Source: Pseudomonas oryzihabitans
GTDB taxonomy: Bacteria > Pseudomonadota > Gammaproteobacteria > Pseudomonadales > Pseudomonadaceae
Assembly: GCF_014522265.1 (NCBI RefSeq)
Contig: NZ_CP017024.1
Coordinates: 62,001-126,000 of the forward strand
Reading direction: 5' to 3'
DNA: 64,000 bases
Below, one piece after another: positions 27,408 through 37,316 of the stretch. The notes below the pieces were generated by a model. It was not told the origin of the DNA. It saw nothing but the letters and a program-made list of their open reading frames with translations, and searched no databases. Position 1 is the first letter of the stretch. Every line of letters begins with the position of its first letter. The translations under genes were made by a program, and so were the position numbers.

Positions 27408-28033
27408 GCCGAGGCGACCTCCCGGGATGGATGGCTGAGATAGGGCTCGATATTGCCGAGCGCGCGCTGCACATAGTCCTCCTTCTCGCCCACCGGTGCC
27501 ACGTAATGCAGCGCCTCGGCCGCGGCCTCGCGGCCCAGCAGCCGGGCGATGGCCCAGGCCGCCAGGTAGCTGGAGGCCAGGCAGCCGCCGGCGGTGGCCA
27601 GGTTGCCGCGGGCGAAGAAGGGTTGCGCCAGCACCTCGATGCCGGCTTCCTGCACCCAGGGCCTGGTGGTGAGATCGGTGCAGCCGGGTACACCGTCGAG
27701 CAGGCCGAGGCGCGCCAGCAACAGGGTGCCGGAGCACTGGGCGCCGATCAGCTGGCGTTCGGGGTCGAGCACCGCCAACTGTTCCAGCAGGGCGGCGTCT
27801 CGCGCCAGTTCCCGGGTACGGCTGCCACTGCCCACCAGCACGGCGGTGCAGTCCGCCAGTTCGTCGAAGCCGGCCTGACGCTCCAGGCGAACGCCGTTCA
27901 TGGAGGTCACGCAGGGGGTCGGCGCCATCAGCGAGACCCGCCAGTCCGGACGCTTGATGCGATTGAGGAGGCCCAGGGCGATCAGGGAGTCCAGTTCGTT
28001 GAAGCCGTCGAAGGTGAGGATGGCGAGGTGCAT
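27401..28033 (-). CDS. DJ-1/PfpI-family protein (class I glutamine amidotransferase-like)
   Basis: 210 aa. ATG 28033 (MHLAILTFDGFNELDSL). The nucleophile-elbow Cys is in IGAQCSGTLLLARLGLLDG. Early Asp (FNELDS) and the TT-containing strand CTDLTT fit the isocyanide-hydratase/AraC-N-terminal subgroup. Stand-alone, no DNA-binding domain. Operon with the GST gene that follows. Confidence 0.87.
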   Translation of the reverse strand: MHLAILTFDGFNELDSLIALGLLNRIKRPDWRVSLMAPTPCVTSMNGVRLERQAGFDELADCTAVLVGSGSRTRELARDAALLEQLAVLDPERQLIGAQCSGTLLLARLGLLDGVPGCTDLTTRPWVQEAGIEVLAQPFFARGNLATAGGCLASSYLAAWAIARLLGREAAAEALHYVAPVGEKEDYVQRALGNIEPYLSHPSREVASAC

Positions 28034-28272
28034 GGGGCTACCAGAGGCGCGGGGTGAAGCGAGAGTCTCGGCCTCACGGGCGGGCGTCGGCCAGATACAG
28101 TGCCGCGCCAGGCTGGCCATACAGTCAGGCCGGCCATAGACAAACCGCTCTAAGGCGGGCAATAGCACCCCTGCCCTACTTGGAAGCGCTAGCACTTAGC
28201 CATTACAGTGACGCACCCTGGCCGAGCCATCGGCCGATTTGCCATCGTCCAGCGGCCCTACCCCTTTCCGAG
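28034..28272. other. Divergent intergenic region, nothing specific seen
   Basis: 239 bp between the PfpI-like gene and a GGDEF gene. In-frame extension of the GGDEF ORF reaches back to 28054, but the extra residues are Arg/Pro-rich and uncharacteristic. No clear operator, RNA or repeat was identified. Confidence 0.4.
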
Positions 28273-29295
28273 ATGTCGATGGACGACGATATTCGCTATG
28301 AACAGCATGTCCGCCGGGTGCTGCGCACGCCCCTGCTGGTGTTGCAGCCCCTGATGCTGGCGATGTGGCCGCTGAGTCTGTGGAGCAATCCGCTGATCGG
28401 CAGTCCCTACAAGGCGCGCTATTTCGCGCTGATGCTGCTGTTGCTGGGGATCAGCGCCCTGCTCAGCGTGGCGCGCAGCGCGCGCATGATGAGTCTGACC
28501 TTCACGGGCAACATCTGGGCGCTCATCCTCGCCTTTCGCATCCAGATCCAGGATGGCGGCGCCCTGGGTCACTACTGGAATCTCCCCATCGCCATCGTCG
28601 TCGTGCTGGGCACCTGCGGCCTGACCTATCGCCTCTCCCACTACCTGACCACCCTCGCCGGCGCCGCCTTCATCCTCTTCGCCGGTCAGGCCCAGCTGAT
28701 ACCCGCCGCCATGCCGGTGCAACTGGTCGGTTTGCTGGTAGGCGCCACCCTGGCCATCGGCATCGCCTACAACCACGCCAACAGCCAGTGGATGCGGCGG
28801 ACCTTCATTCTCAAGGAGCGCTATCGGATTCTCGCGGAGACCGATGAACTCACCGGAATCGCCAACCGCCGCAAGCTCCTCGAGCGGGTCGACGCGGCCC
28901 GCGGCGAGAGCGGGCAGGCGCCCAGGCATTTCGTCATGCTCGACATCGACAACTTCAAGGAGATCAACGACCGCCACGGCCATCAGGTCGGTGACCAGGT
29001 GCTGTTCGCCACGGCGCGGCAACTCGATCAACTCGATCCGCGGTTGCAAGGCGGCCGGCTGGGCGGCGAGGAATTCGGGCTGCTGATCCGCGACCTCGAC
29101 GAGGCGCGGGTCAGTCAGCTGCTGGAAACCCTGCGCAGGCGCCTGGCTGAAGCCGAGCCCCTGGGTATCCGCTTCAGTGCCGGGGCGCTACAGCTCACGC
29201 CGGAGCTGTCGCTGAACGAATTGCTGCGCCAGGCGGACGAAGGGCTCTATCGGGCCAAGCGTCAGGGCAAGGACCAGACCGTCTGGATCCGTTGA
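28273..29295 (+). CDS. Membrane-anchored GGDEF diguanylate cyclase
   Basis: 340 aa. ATG 28273 (MSMDDDIRYE); ATG 28279 is also possible. Five to six membrane helices between residues ~30 and 180, then TDELTGIANRRKLLERV and a catalytic GGEEF loop (GRLGGEEFGLLI). No RxxD inhibition site (LDPRLQGGRL before GGEEF). Second c-di-GMP synthase in the window and not obviously linked to any neighbour. Confidence 0.9.
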   Translation: MSMDDDIRYEQHVRRVLRTPLLVLQPLMLAMWPLSLWSNPLIGSPYKARYFALMLLLLGISALLSVARSARMMSLTFTGNIWALILAFRIQIQDGGALGHYWNLPIAIVVVLGTCGLTYRLSHYLTTLAGAAFILFAGQAQLIPAAMPVQLVGLLVGATLAIGIAYNHANSQWMRRTFILKERYRILAETDELTGIANRRKLLERVDAARGESGQAPRHFVMLDIDNFKEINDRHGHQVGDQVLFATARQLDQLDPRLQGGRLGGEEFGLLIRDLDEARVSQLLETLRRRLAEAEPLGIRFSAGALQLTPELSLNELLRQADEGLYRAKRQGKDQTVWIR

Positions 29296-29301
29296 GGGTC
29301 G

Positions 29302-29700
29302 CTACTCCAGCTTTTCCACCTTCACCGCGGTGGTGCCGTCGTCGACCATGTCCACCCGCCGGGCAGCGGCGCGCGAAAGATCGATGATGCGGCCGCGGAT
29401 ATAGGGGCCGCGGTCGTTGATGCGCACCACCACGGCGCGATCGTTTTCCAGGTTGGTCACCTTGACCCGGGTGCCAAGCGGCAGGGTCTTGTGAGCGGCG
29501 ACCAGCTCGTTGTTGTTGAAGGTCTCGCCACTGGCGGTTTCCTTGCCATGGAATTTGCGCGCATAGAAGGAGGCCTTGCCGCGCTGTTCGAAGCTGGCTT
29601 CCTTCTTGATTGGCGCGGCGACGGTCTTGGCATCCTTTTCCTGGCAGGCGCTGCAGGCGAGCAACAGGAGCAATACGAGGGATCTGGGACGGATGAACAC
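29302..29700 (-). CDS. RlpA-like septal-ring lipoprotein
   Basis: 132 aa, short RlpA family (double-psi beta-barrel). Signal peptide ends in LLACSAC, so lipidation at Cys16 or Cys19. Conserved barrel: [50 protein letters not shown], with the catalytic-type Asp in NDRGP. No SPOR domain, so it is a minimal form. Peptidoglycan glycosidase activity is known for longer relatives; here it is inferred. Its stop is 6 bp from the convergent GGDEF stop. Confidence 0.9.
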   Translation of the reverse strand: MFIRPRSLVLLLLLACSACQEKDAKTVAAPIKKEASFEQRGKASFYARKFHGKETASGETFNNNELVAAHKTLPLGTRVKVTNLENDRAVVVRINDRGPYIRGRIIDLSRAAARRVDMVDDGTTAVKVEKLE

Positions 29701-29844
29701 GTTTCACCTTCCTCTTTTTCTTCGTTTTCGGGAAAGCAACGCTCGGGGATCGGGTTCAGCTAGCTCTGAACCCGGGCGTCCCCCGGAGGTTCGCCAGGGA
29801 TGGCCAGCGGCCATCCTATCTGTGACGAGCGCCTCAAGACCGCC

Positions 29845-30471
29845 CTAGGGCGCCGGTAGCACGTACCTGAGAATGGCGACGAAGTGCAGCGCGCTTCCGG
29901 CCATGACGAAGCCATGCCAGATGCCATGCCAGTGGCGGAAGCGATCGTCGAAGACGAAGAACAGGATGCCCACGGTATAGAGCACGCCGCCGGCCGCCAG
30001 CCAGGCGAAGCCTTCACCGCCCAGGCGATCCAGCAGCGGTCCCACCGCCACCAGCACGATCCAGCCCATGACGGCGTAGATCACCAGCGACAGGATGCGC
30101 GCCTCCGAGCGCGGCTTGAGCTCCTGCGCCATGCCGATCAGCGCCAGGCCCCAGACGATGCCGAACAGCGTCCAGCCCCAGGGCCCGCGCAGGGTGACCA
30201 GGCAGAACGGCGTGTAGCTGCCGGCGATCAGCAGATAGATCGACAGGTGATCGAGCTTCTGCAGCAGGCGTTTCGCGCGCCCCTTCACGCTGTGGTAGAG
30301 GGTCGAGACGCTGTAGAGGATCACCAGCGCGACTCCGTAGATGGCCACGCTGACGATGCGCCAGGGATCGCCCTGCAGGCTGGCCAGCACCACCAGGGTG
30401 ATGGCGCCGGCCAGGGCCAGCAGGGCGCCGACCAGATGGGTCCAGGCATTGAGACGTTCGCCGTGATACAT
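29845..30471 (-). CDS. Hemolysin III / TrhA family membrane protein
   Basis: 208 aa. ATG 30471 with CCGGAGGACGC upstream. Seven helices of the PAQR/HlyIII type with the conserved residues LNAWTHLVGA, YSVSTLYHSVKG (Ser-x3-His), HLSIYLLIAGSYTPF and FVFDDRFRHWHGIWHGFVMAGSALHF, which hold the putative metal site. Proposed role is membrane fluidity homeostasis or stress; not truly a hemolysin. Confidence 0.92.
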   Translation of the reverse strand: MYHGERLNAWTHLVGALLALAGAITLVVLASLQGDPWRIVSVAIYGVALVILYSVSTLYHSVKGRAKRLLQKLDHLSIYLLIAGSYTPFCLVTLRGPWGWTLFGIVWGLALIGMAQELKPRSEARILSLVIYAVMGWIVLVAVGPLLDRLGGEGFAWLAAGGVLYTVGILFFVFDDRFRHWHGIWHGFVMAGSALHFVAILRYVLPAP

Positions 30472-30500
30472 GCGTCCTCCGGTATGGGTCGCAAACGGGC

Positions 30501-31862
30501 TCAGGGTCTCGCCGAGCCCTCGCGACGGGCAGTGAGGCGCTCGTAGCGGTCGAGCAGCGGCTGGATGGAAATCCCGTGGACCGCGATGCTCAAGGCCACC
30601 ACCGACAGGGTCAGGTCGACGATGGTCCCGGCCCAGTCGGCCGTGACGTGATGCGTGAGCGCGTAGCACAGATAATACAGGCTACCGATGCCACGGATGC
30701 CGAACCAGCCGATCAGCGCACCCTGGTGGCGATCGATGCGCGTGAAGGGCAGCATGGTGGCCACGCCCAGCGGGCGGATAACCACGAACAGCAAGGCGCC
30801 CAGCAGCAGCGCGCGGCTGTCCCAGTGGGTGATCAGCACCACTCCGAGCAGGGTCACCAGCAGCACCTCGAAGGAGCGCTCCACCAGGCTGCCGAAGGCG
30901 AGCATGTCACCCATCATCACCCCGGCCGCCATCCGCGGCTCTTCGATGTCCTCCGCGCTGGCGACGGTGGCGCGCTCCGGCGCGCCGGTGAGATGACCGA
31001 TTACCGGCTGCGCCAGGTGCTCGGAAGGCACTTCCGCATGGCCGGAGGTCTGCACCTCGGCCTGGCGCAGGCCCAGGCCGGCGGCGAACACCGAGAGAAA
31101 GCCGAAGGCGCCGATCTCGTCGGCCAGCACATAGGACAGGGCGATCAGCGCCAGGGCGAGAAAGTCATTGGGCGAGATGGTGCTGTCGCCATGCCGGGTG
31201 CGCAGGAAGATCATCAGCCGTCCGACCCCCTTGCCCATGAAATAGCCCAGCAGCAGGCCCGCCGGCACGCCCCAGACCACATTCTTGAGGAACCACTCCA
31301 GGGTCCAGCCCCACTGCAGTTCGCCGTGCTGCAGGAGCAGCAGGCCGAGCAGCACGAAGGGAAAGGCGGTGCCGTCGTTGAGACCCGCCTCGCCGGAGAG
31401 ACCGAAGCGCACCCGGTCGAAATCCTGGGCATGGTTGACCTGCACCAGCCCGGCCAGCACCGGATCGGTGGGTGCGAGGATGGCGCCGATCAGCAGGGCC
31501 ACGCCCCAGGGCAGGCCGAGCAGATAGTGGGCCACCAGGCAAACCCCGGCGATGCTGAGGATCATCACCGGCCCGGCCAGCAGGTAGGCGCCGTGCCAGG
31601 AGGAGCGATGAAAGGACAGGCGCAGCTTGAGGCCGCTGACGAACAGTGAGAAAAGCACGGCCACCTCGGTGAGGTGGCCGATCCAGGTCGCCGACTCCTG
31701 GAAGTTGACCTCGGCGAGCCCCAGGCCGATGGGACTGATGAGCATGCCGAAGGCCAGACAGACCACCGAGGTGGTGACCGGCAGCCAGCGCAGATAAGCG
31801 GATGTCAGGGCCAGGATCATCAACAGCGATCCCAATACCCCGACCCAGACGAGAAATGTCAT
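30501..31862 (-). CDS. CPA1-family sodium/proton antiporter
   Basis: 453 aa, about 12 helices. ATG 31862 (MTFLVWVGVLGSLLMI) is the last start before the first helix; no strong ribosome-binding site. Transport motifs: GAILAPTDPVLAGLVQ and the ion-binding GLSGEAGLNDGTAFPFV (Asn-Asp). A short hydrophilic insertion rich in Glu/Ala follows the sixth helix. Cation choice (Na+ or K+) cannot be read from sequence. Confidence 0.9.
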   Translation of the reverse strand: MTFLVWVGVLGSLLMILALTSAYLRWLPVTTSVVCLAFGMLISPIGLGLAEVNFQESATWIGHLTEVAVLFSLFVSGLKLRLSFHRSSWHGAYLLAGPVMILSIAGVCLVAHYLLGLPWGVALLIGAILAPTDPVLAGLVQVNHAQDFDRVRFGLSGEAGLNDGTAFPFVLLGLLLLQHGELQWGWTLEWFLKNVVWGVPAGLLLGYFMGKGVGRLMIFLRTRHGDSTISPNDFLALALIALSYVLADEIGAFGFLSVFAAGLGLRQAEVQTSGHAEVPSEHLAQPVIGHLTGAPERATVASAEDIEEPRMAAGVMMGDMLAFGSLVERSFEVLLVTLLGVVLITHWDSRALLLGALLFVVIRPLGVATMLPFTRIDRHQGALIGWFGIRGIGSLYYLCYALTHHVTADWAGTIVDLTLSVVALSIAVHGISIQPLLDRYERLTARREGSARP

Positions 31863-32042
31863 GTGGGTAGCGTGATCCAGAACAGAAGAAGGAGAGCGGG
31901 TGGCGAACGCCACCCTTGTGATGGAGACTGCGCAAACGCAGCCACGGTGCCCCCTATCTGCCGAATGGCGCGCGCAGCCGTGACCCCGTGCCCATCGCCG
32001 GGGTCCCATGCCCTATAGTCCCCAAGGAAAATCTCTCCTCGC

Positions 32043-34441
32043 ATGAGCGATCACCGCCTCCGCAAGCAACGCCGCCTCGAACGCCTGCAGCGCTTCCTCG
32101 ACTGGGCCGGCCGCACCCATCCCGACTTCGTCGCCAGGCAACAGCACCAGGAACTCTGGTTCAAGCCCTATTCGGGTTATCCCCTGCCGCACCTGGGGCG
32201 GATCGCCAAGGCCTTCTGGCTGGGTCTGGACGAAACCGCCGCGGTTGCTGCAGGCAGCGCGCCCGATCCCGACAGCCTGCTGGGCAAGGCGCTGCTCAGT
32301 GCCGGCAAGACCTTCGGCTATGCGGTGGATGTCTTCGGCAGTGAAAAGCTCTTTACCGGCGGCGCGGCAAGCGAATTGCTCGAACCCCACTGGGCGCTCA
32401 ATCTGACTGACAGCGCTTGCGCCGAAGCCTTCGCCGCCGCGGTCAGCGAGCGCCTGGGTGATGCTGTGCGCGAGCGTCTGGGCCTCCTGGCGGTGCCCTT
32501 CGCCGAGATGGCCGACGAGGATCGCCAGCGGGTGCTGGAGCGGGTGCCCCAGGCGCTGATCCGTCTGGACGACTTCCTGCCGCGGGCGGTGGAGGTGCTC
32601 AACGAGACGCGCCACGAACTGAGATTCAACGTGGTCCTGACCCACGATGATATTCGCCTGGAGATCCCCGGCGGCTGGCGGCCAACCAGGGCCGCCTGCT
32701 CGGCGCTGCCGATGTCGCCGCGCTCAGGGCCGAAGCCGAGAGGGACCTGCGCGAGCGTTTCGCCGTGCTGGTGGGCGAAGCCGACGCCCTGGACTTCGAC
32801 CTGCACCAGCTGGGCACGCCGCGTCTGCAGGAGCTGATGCGCCTGGAAGCCGACAAGCTGCGCCGCGCCCTGCGCCATGCGGTGGCCCAGCAGCGCGAGA
32901 AGATGGCCTTCGCCGTGCTGCTGGAAAACAACCCGCGCTTCGGCCAGTACCACCAGAACTATCCGGCCCGGCGGCTGACCCGCACCTGGACCGCTCTGCT
33001 CGGCCCCACCAACAGCGGCAAGACCCACAGATCCATCGAGGCCATGGCGGCGGTGACCCATGCCATCTACCTCTCGCCGCTGCGGCTGATGGCCCTGGAA
33101 AACCAGGAGCGCCTGGAATCCCTCGGCGTACCCTGCTCGCTGGTCACCGGCGAGGAGGAGATCATCCGTCCGGGCGCCACCCACTTCTGCTGCACCGTCG
33201 AGGAATTCGCCCGCTTCCGCCGCCAGCAGTGGGAGGTGGTGGTGGTCGACGAGGTGCAGATGCTGGCCGATCCGCAGCGCGGCTGGGCCTGGGTCGATGC
33301 CCTGGTCAGTGCCCACACCAAACGCCTGCTGATGACCGGTCCGGCGCTGATCGAACCCTCGCTGCGCACCCTCAGCGCCCTGTGCGAGGACCGTCTGGAG
33401 ATCAAGCCTACCAAGCGCCTGTCACCGGTCACGGTGGCGCGCCACGCCACCACCCTGGAACGCCTGGAACCGGGTTCGCTGCTGGTGGCCTTCAGCCGGC
33501 GAGTGGTGCTGGAACTCAAGGGCCTGCTGGAGATGGCCGGCCGCCGGGTCTCGGTGGTCTACGGCGCCCTCTCGCCGGAAGTGCGCCGGGAGCAGGCACG
33601 CCGCTTCCGCGAAGGCGAGACCGAGATCATGGTCGCCACCGATGCGGTGGGCATGGGCCTCAACCTGCCGGCCCACACCCTGTGCTTCTACACCGATGAG
33701 AAATTCGACGGGGTGGAGAATCGTCCACTGCGGGTGCAGGAGGTCAAGCAGATCGGCGGGCGCGCCGGGCGCTTCGGTCACCATGCCGAAGGCGAGATCA
33801 CCGCGCTGGAGCCCCATGTGCTGCGCAATATCAAGCGGCTGTTCCACAGTCCGGACGATCCGGTTGACCTGCACCAGTTCCAGGTGCGGCCGAGTCTGGA
33901 GCACCTGCGCGCGCTGTCCGAGTTCATGGAAGAGCCCAGCCTGCTGCGCACCTGGCTGACCTTCAATCGCAACATCAACTATGGCGACGCCTTCGTCTCG
34001 GTACTGCCCGACGAGCTGGCCGAGTGGATCAAGCTGATCGACCTGCCCGGCGTCGATTTCCAGCTGCGCTGGATCTTCGCCTGCACGCCGATCCGCGGCG
34101 GCCTGGAAGGCCCGGCCAGCGGCCAGGCCCAGCGCTGGCTGCGCAGCGTCGCCCGTGGCGAGCCGGTGGACCTGCCGCGCATCCCCATGGGCACCGATCT
34201 CGCCGGGCTGGAAAGCGCCCTGCACGTGGTGGAGACCTATCTGCACCTGTCGCGCAGCCTGCCCGAGCTGTTTCCGGCGCTGGAACGCGGCCAGGACCAT
34301 CGCGACCTGCTCAACGACGCCATCACCCGGGAGTTGTCGCGCCGGCGGCGGCCACGCGGCCAGGAAAAGGGTCAGGGCAAAGGCAAGGGCGAGCGCCGCC
34401 AGGGACGGGGCGAGCGGCGCAGTGGGCGCTTCGGGCGTTAG
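32043..34441 (+). pseudogene. SUV3-like DEAD/DExH RNA helicase, frameshifted
   Basis: Bacterial relative of mitochondrial SUV3, a 3'-5' RNA helicase. The N-terminal frame (MSDHRLRKQRRLERLQRFLD) reads to about LEIPGGW. The downstream frame continues ANQGRLLGAADVAALRAEAE and contains motif I GPTNSGKT (33003-33026), motif II DEVQML, and motif VI IGGRAGRFG, ending in an Arg/Lys/Gly-rich tail (about 30 residues) suited to RNA binding. One base is missing near 32676-32684 (GGG to GG). Adding it gives an uninterrupted 799-aa protein. Could be sequencing error. Confidence 0.87.
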
Positions 34442-34520
34442 GCGGCGCGGAAAGCCACCGGGGGGTCACGCTACCAATCGCGGCCATGGCGGTCCGCCTG
34501 CCACAGGTACCATGGTAACC

Positions 34521-34546
34521 GTAGGAGCGGCCCATGGCCGCGATCA
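34521..34546. repeat. REP, GGAGCGGCCCATGG family
   Basis: GTAGGAGCGGCCCATGGCCGCGATCA; inverted partner at 34617-34641, other copies at 46099-46122 and 46151-46175. Forms a hairpin through GCGGCC/GGCCGC. Confidence 0.8.
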
Positions 34547-34555
34547 ACCGCGTAG

Positions 34556-34583
34556 GGTGGATAACGGCGAAGCCTTATCCACC
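34556..34583. repeat. REP of the RAYT-linked family
   Basis: GGTGGATAA and TTATCCACC (9-bp arms) around CGGCGAAGCC, nested between the two copies of the GGAGCGGCC family, so the whole 34521-34641 stretch is a composite BIME. Confidence 0.8.
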
Positions 34584-34616
34584 CCTCGAAGCATCCTGCC
34601 CGTGGATCACGCTGCC

Positions 34617-34641
34617 GATCGCGGCCATGGGCCGCTCCTAC
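34617..34641. repeat. REP, GGAGCGGCCCATGG family (inverted copy)
   Basis: GATCGCGGCCATGGGCCGCTCCTAC, the reverse complement of the 34521-34546 unit. The two could pair to form a long stem-loop after the helicase gene. Confidence 0.8.
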
Positions 34642-34689
34642 GTGAAACGGATATTCCTATAGGAGTGGCCGCGATAAAGACAGTCGCTC

Positions 34690-35157
34690 CTACCGGGACG
34701 TCCCTAGCGGCACCCGCGCCTTGAAGCTCCAGGTAAAGAAGAACTCCGACACCTGCTCACCGCTTTCGTCGGTGCCTACGCTTCGCAGCTCGACCTGCTG
34801 CGGCTCGCCGGTCTCCCGGGCGCGCACCAGCGCTGCGGCGATGGCCGCGCCTTGGTCGCACCGAAAGACGAGGGTGCCCACGGCCTTCTTGCTGAAGGTC
34901 GCGCTCATGGCCACCACCAGCATGGCGTAGCGGCTGCCGGAACGGCGAATGTGCCGGTCGGCGAGGATGCCGGTGGAAAATTCCGCCGCCATGCCCTCCA
35001 CCGCCCAGAACATGCTCTTGAAGGGATTCTGATTCAGCCAGCCATGGGTGACCTGCATCTGGCAGCCGGCATCGTCCAGGTGCCGCAGGCGCAGGCCGGC
35101 GATCTTGGCGATGGGCACCTTGGTCCAGACGAAGAGATTGAACAGCAGTCGATTCAT
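34690..35157 (-). CDS. DUF4442 hotdog-fold thioesterase-like protein
   Basis: 155 aa. MNRLLFNLFVWTKVPIAKIAGLRL start, then QNPFKSMFWAVEGMAAEFSTGIL and a TFSKKAVGTLVFRCD strand, the pattern of PaaI/YiiD-C-like hotdog proteins (DUF4442). Substrate unknown; a short acyl-CoA or acyl-protein thioesterase is inferred from the fold. Stands alone. Confidence 0.82.
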   Translation of the reverse strand: MNRLLFNLFVWTKVPIAKIAGLRLRHLDDAGCQMQVTHGWLNQNPFKSMFWAVEGMAAEFSTGILADRHIRRSGSRYAMLVVAMSATFSKKAVGTLVFRCDQGAAIAAALVRARETGEPQQVELRSVGTDESGEQVSEFFFTWSFKARVPLGTSR

Positions 35158-35314
35158 GGCGAGCGCATCCGGCAGCCTGGCCGGAGCGCCAGGTGTCCGC
35201 AGCTTAGCGCTTCGTCCCGGGCTGCTCCACGACTGGCGGACGCGGCCCGGCAGACAGTTCGCGACCCCCGGGTCGCGTGGCCGGGGCGCCTCGTCGAGGA
35301 GGCGCCCGCGGGCC

Positions 35315-36505
35315 TTACAGCGGATTGGCGTTGAGCTGCTCGGTGTAGCGCCGCGTCATGAAGATCGCGAACAGCAGGCCGGCCACCGCCAGGCTGCCAC
35401 CCACCAGGCCGATGTAGGGCATGCCGACATGGGTCCCCACCACGCTGCCGAGCAGGGCGCCGCCGCCGATGCCGACGTTGTAGATGCCGGAGAACAGCGC
35501 CATGGCGACGTCGGTAGCGTCCTTGGCCAGCGCCAGCACCTTGGATTGCAGCGCCAGGCCGAAACTCATGATGGCGATGCCCCAGACCACGCTCAGCCCT
35601 TCCAGCATGAAGCTCTTCCAGGCGAAGGGCAGCAGCAACAGCAGCGACAGGGCGATGCCGGCGATGGCCGCGACCAGGAAGCCATTGGGGAATCTCAGGC
35701 TGTAGCGGCTGAACAGCAGCGAACCTATGACGCCGGAACCGCCGAACAGCAGCAGCAAGGCGGTGATCTGCATGCCGCCCATGCCCGCCACTTCCACGGC
35801 GAAGGGCTCGATGTAGCTGTAGCCGGTGAAGTGGGCGGTCACCACCAGGGTAGTGAGCAGGTAGATGCACAGCAGCGCCGGGCGCTTGAACAGCACCGGC
35901 AGGCTGGCCAGGGAACCGGAGTTCTCGCTGGGCAGCAGCGGCAGGTTGCGCGCCAGCCACAGGACCGTACCCACCGCCAACGCCGCGATGGCGACGAAGG
36001 TGTAGCGCCAGCCGAGCAACTCGCCCAGTACCCGACCCAGCGGAATGCCCAGCACCATGGCCAGGCAGGTGCCGGTGGCCAGCAGGCCGAGCGCCTGGGT
36101 CTGCTTGCCGGCCGGGGCGATGCGCACCGCCAGCGAGGCGGTGATCGACCAGAACACCGCATGGGCAAAGGCGATGCCGATGCGGCTGGCCACCAGCACC
36201 TCGAAGCTCCAGGCCACTCCGGAGAGGCCGTGGCAGGCAACGAAGACGATGAAGACGAACATCAGCAGGCGGCGCCGCTCGATGGAGCGGGTGGCGAGCA
36301 TCATCGGCAGCGACATCAGGGCGACCACCCAGGCATAGATGGTCAGCATCAACCCGACCTGCGACGGACGCATGTCGAAACTGCGGCCGATGTCGCTGAG
36401 CAGCGCCACCGGGACGAATTCCGTGGTGTTGAAGATGAAGGCGGCCAGGGCCAGGGCGATGACACCGGACCAGCTGGATTTCCGGGCTTCGGCGGTAGCA
36501 TCCAT
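35315..36505 (-). CDS. sotB: Sugar efflux transporter (SotB/YdeA family MFS)
   Basis: 396 aa, the same length as E. coli SotB. ATG 36505 ([18 protein letters not shown]). Twelve helices; helix-1 signature [18 protein letters not shown] and motif after helix 4 [30 protein letters not shown] are diagnostic of the SotB/arabinose-efflux group. Exports L-arabinose or isopropylthiogalactoside-like sugars in relatives. Relevant here because an arabinose catabolic cluster lies 18 kb downstream. Confidence 0.88.
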   Translation of the reverse strand: MDATAEARKSSWSGVIALALAAFIFNTTEFVPVALLSDIGRSFDMRPSQVGLMLTIYAWVVALMSLPMMLATRSIERRRLLMFVFIVFVACHGLSGVAWSFEVLVASRIGIAFAHAVFWSITASLAVRIAPAGKQTQALGLLATGTCLAMVLGIPLGRVLGELLGWRYTFVAIAALAVGTVLWLARNLPLLPSENSGSLASLPVLFKRPALLCIYLLTTLVVTAHFTGYSYIEPFAVEVAGMGGMQITALLLLFGGSGVIGSLLFSRYSLRFPNGFLVAAIAGIALSLLLLLPFAWKSFMLEGLSVVWGIAIMSFGLALQSKVLALAKDATDVAMALFSGIYNVGIGGGALLGSVVGTHVGMPYIGLVGGSLAVAGLLFAIFMTRRYTEQLNANPL

Positions 36506-36740
36506 GGGGGGTCTTCTACTCCAGAGCGAAAGGGTGGACAGCGACTTCCAGGCAGAAAGCCGACGACGAAAACCCACGAGCAAAGGCTTGACCCGCCTGC
36601 GATGCCTGATCGCGAGCGAGAAGTCTGCTGTAGGTAGGGATTGGAATTGGATGTGGTAAAAATTCTACGCTGTTGCTTCGGACCCTCACAACCACCTGCA
36701 GTTGCGCCTGGCGGCCGCGAGCAGCCGGTCAGAATACCCA
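36506..36740. other. Divergent intergenic region upstream of a terminator
   Basis: 235 bp between the sotB start and the plus-strand terminator at 36741. No protein gene is believable. A small RNA or leader transcript ending at that terminator would fit, but no clear promoter was found. Confidence 0.35.
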
Positions 36741-36766
36741 ACCGCCTGATCGGCGGGGCTTTTTTG
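36741..36766 (+). terminator. Rho-independent terminator with no upstream plus-strand gene
   Basis: CCGCC (36743-36747) / GGCGG (36753-36757) stem followed by GGC and TTTTTT (36761-36766). Plus-strand polarity. The gene to its left is transcribed the other way, so it must end an unannotated transcript or protect the copper-type promoter at 36860. Confidence 0.6.
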
Positions 36767-36859
36767 CCCAGGGACAAGCCTGGCAGCTGCCTGTCGCTGC
36801 GACAAAACATCGCGAAACCTTTTACCCGGGTCAGGCTGGTGGCGAAAGGCAGCGGGTCA

Positions 36860-36890
36860 TTGACCTTGCCCCAGGGGCAAGCTCTAGCCT
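36860..36890 (+). promoter_or_regulatory. CueR/MerR-type promoter-operator
   Basis: TTGACC (-35, 36860-36865), a 19-bp spacer, and TAGCCT (-10, 36885-36890). The spacer holds a near-perfect dyad CTTGCCCC-A-GGGGCAAG (36865-36881). The overlong 19-bp spacer with a centred dyad is the hallmark of MerR-family activation; the CCTTGCCCC arms resemble CueR/HmrR copper operators. Drives the DUF305 gene. Confidence 0.8.
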
Positions 36891-36922
36891 CGGCGTCGTC
36901 AGCCCAGTCAGGAGCTCTGCAC

Positions 36923-37258
36923 ATGCGTATTGCCCTTACCTCCACCCTGCTCGCCCTCACCTTGCTGGCGGGCGGCGTCGCCCAGGCCGCCGAGGCCCAG
37001 CATCCGGCCCACCAGGACATGCAGAAGAGCATGGAGACCATGCACCAAGGCATGGAAGAAGGCCTCAAGGCCAAGGACCCGGACCTGGCCTTCGCCAAGG
37101 GCATGCTGGCCCACCACGAGGGCGCGGTCGACATGGCTCGCTACCAGCTCCAGCACGGCAAGGACCCGGAGATGCGCAAGCTGGCCGAGGACATCATCCA
37201 GGCCCAGCAGAAGGAAATCGACCAGCTCAACCGCTGGATCAAGGCCCACGCCAAGTGA
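36923..37258 (+). CDS. DUF305 periplasmic protein, probably copper-responsive
   Basis: 111 aa with signal peptide MRIALTSTLLALTLLAGGVAQA. CAGGAG lies 8 nt upstream of ATG 36923. The DUF305 signature MLAHHEGAVDMARYQL is present, with Met/His-rich helices before it (HPAHQDMQKSMETMHQGM) that could bind Cu(I). The promoter upstream is CueR-like, which supports a role in periplasmic copper handling. Confidence 0.88.
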   Translation: MRIALTSTLLALTLLAGGVAQAAEAQHPAHQDMQKSMETMHQGMEEGLKAKDPDLAFAKGMLAHHEGAVDMARYQLQHGKDPEMRKLAEDIIQAQQKEIDQLNRWIKAHAK

Positions 37259-37316
37259 TGGTGCGCCGCGCCCGGGACTGGCACAGTGAGCTACCCGTCC
37301 CGACGCGGAGACCGCC

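Noticed and set aside
30576-31649. 357-codon plus-strand frame opposite the antiporter gene
   Set aside because: Extremely rich in Gln/His/Asp/Glu, as expected from the antisense of hydrophobic codons. No domain, no start signal.
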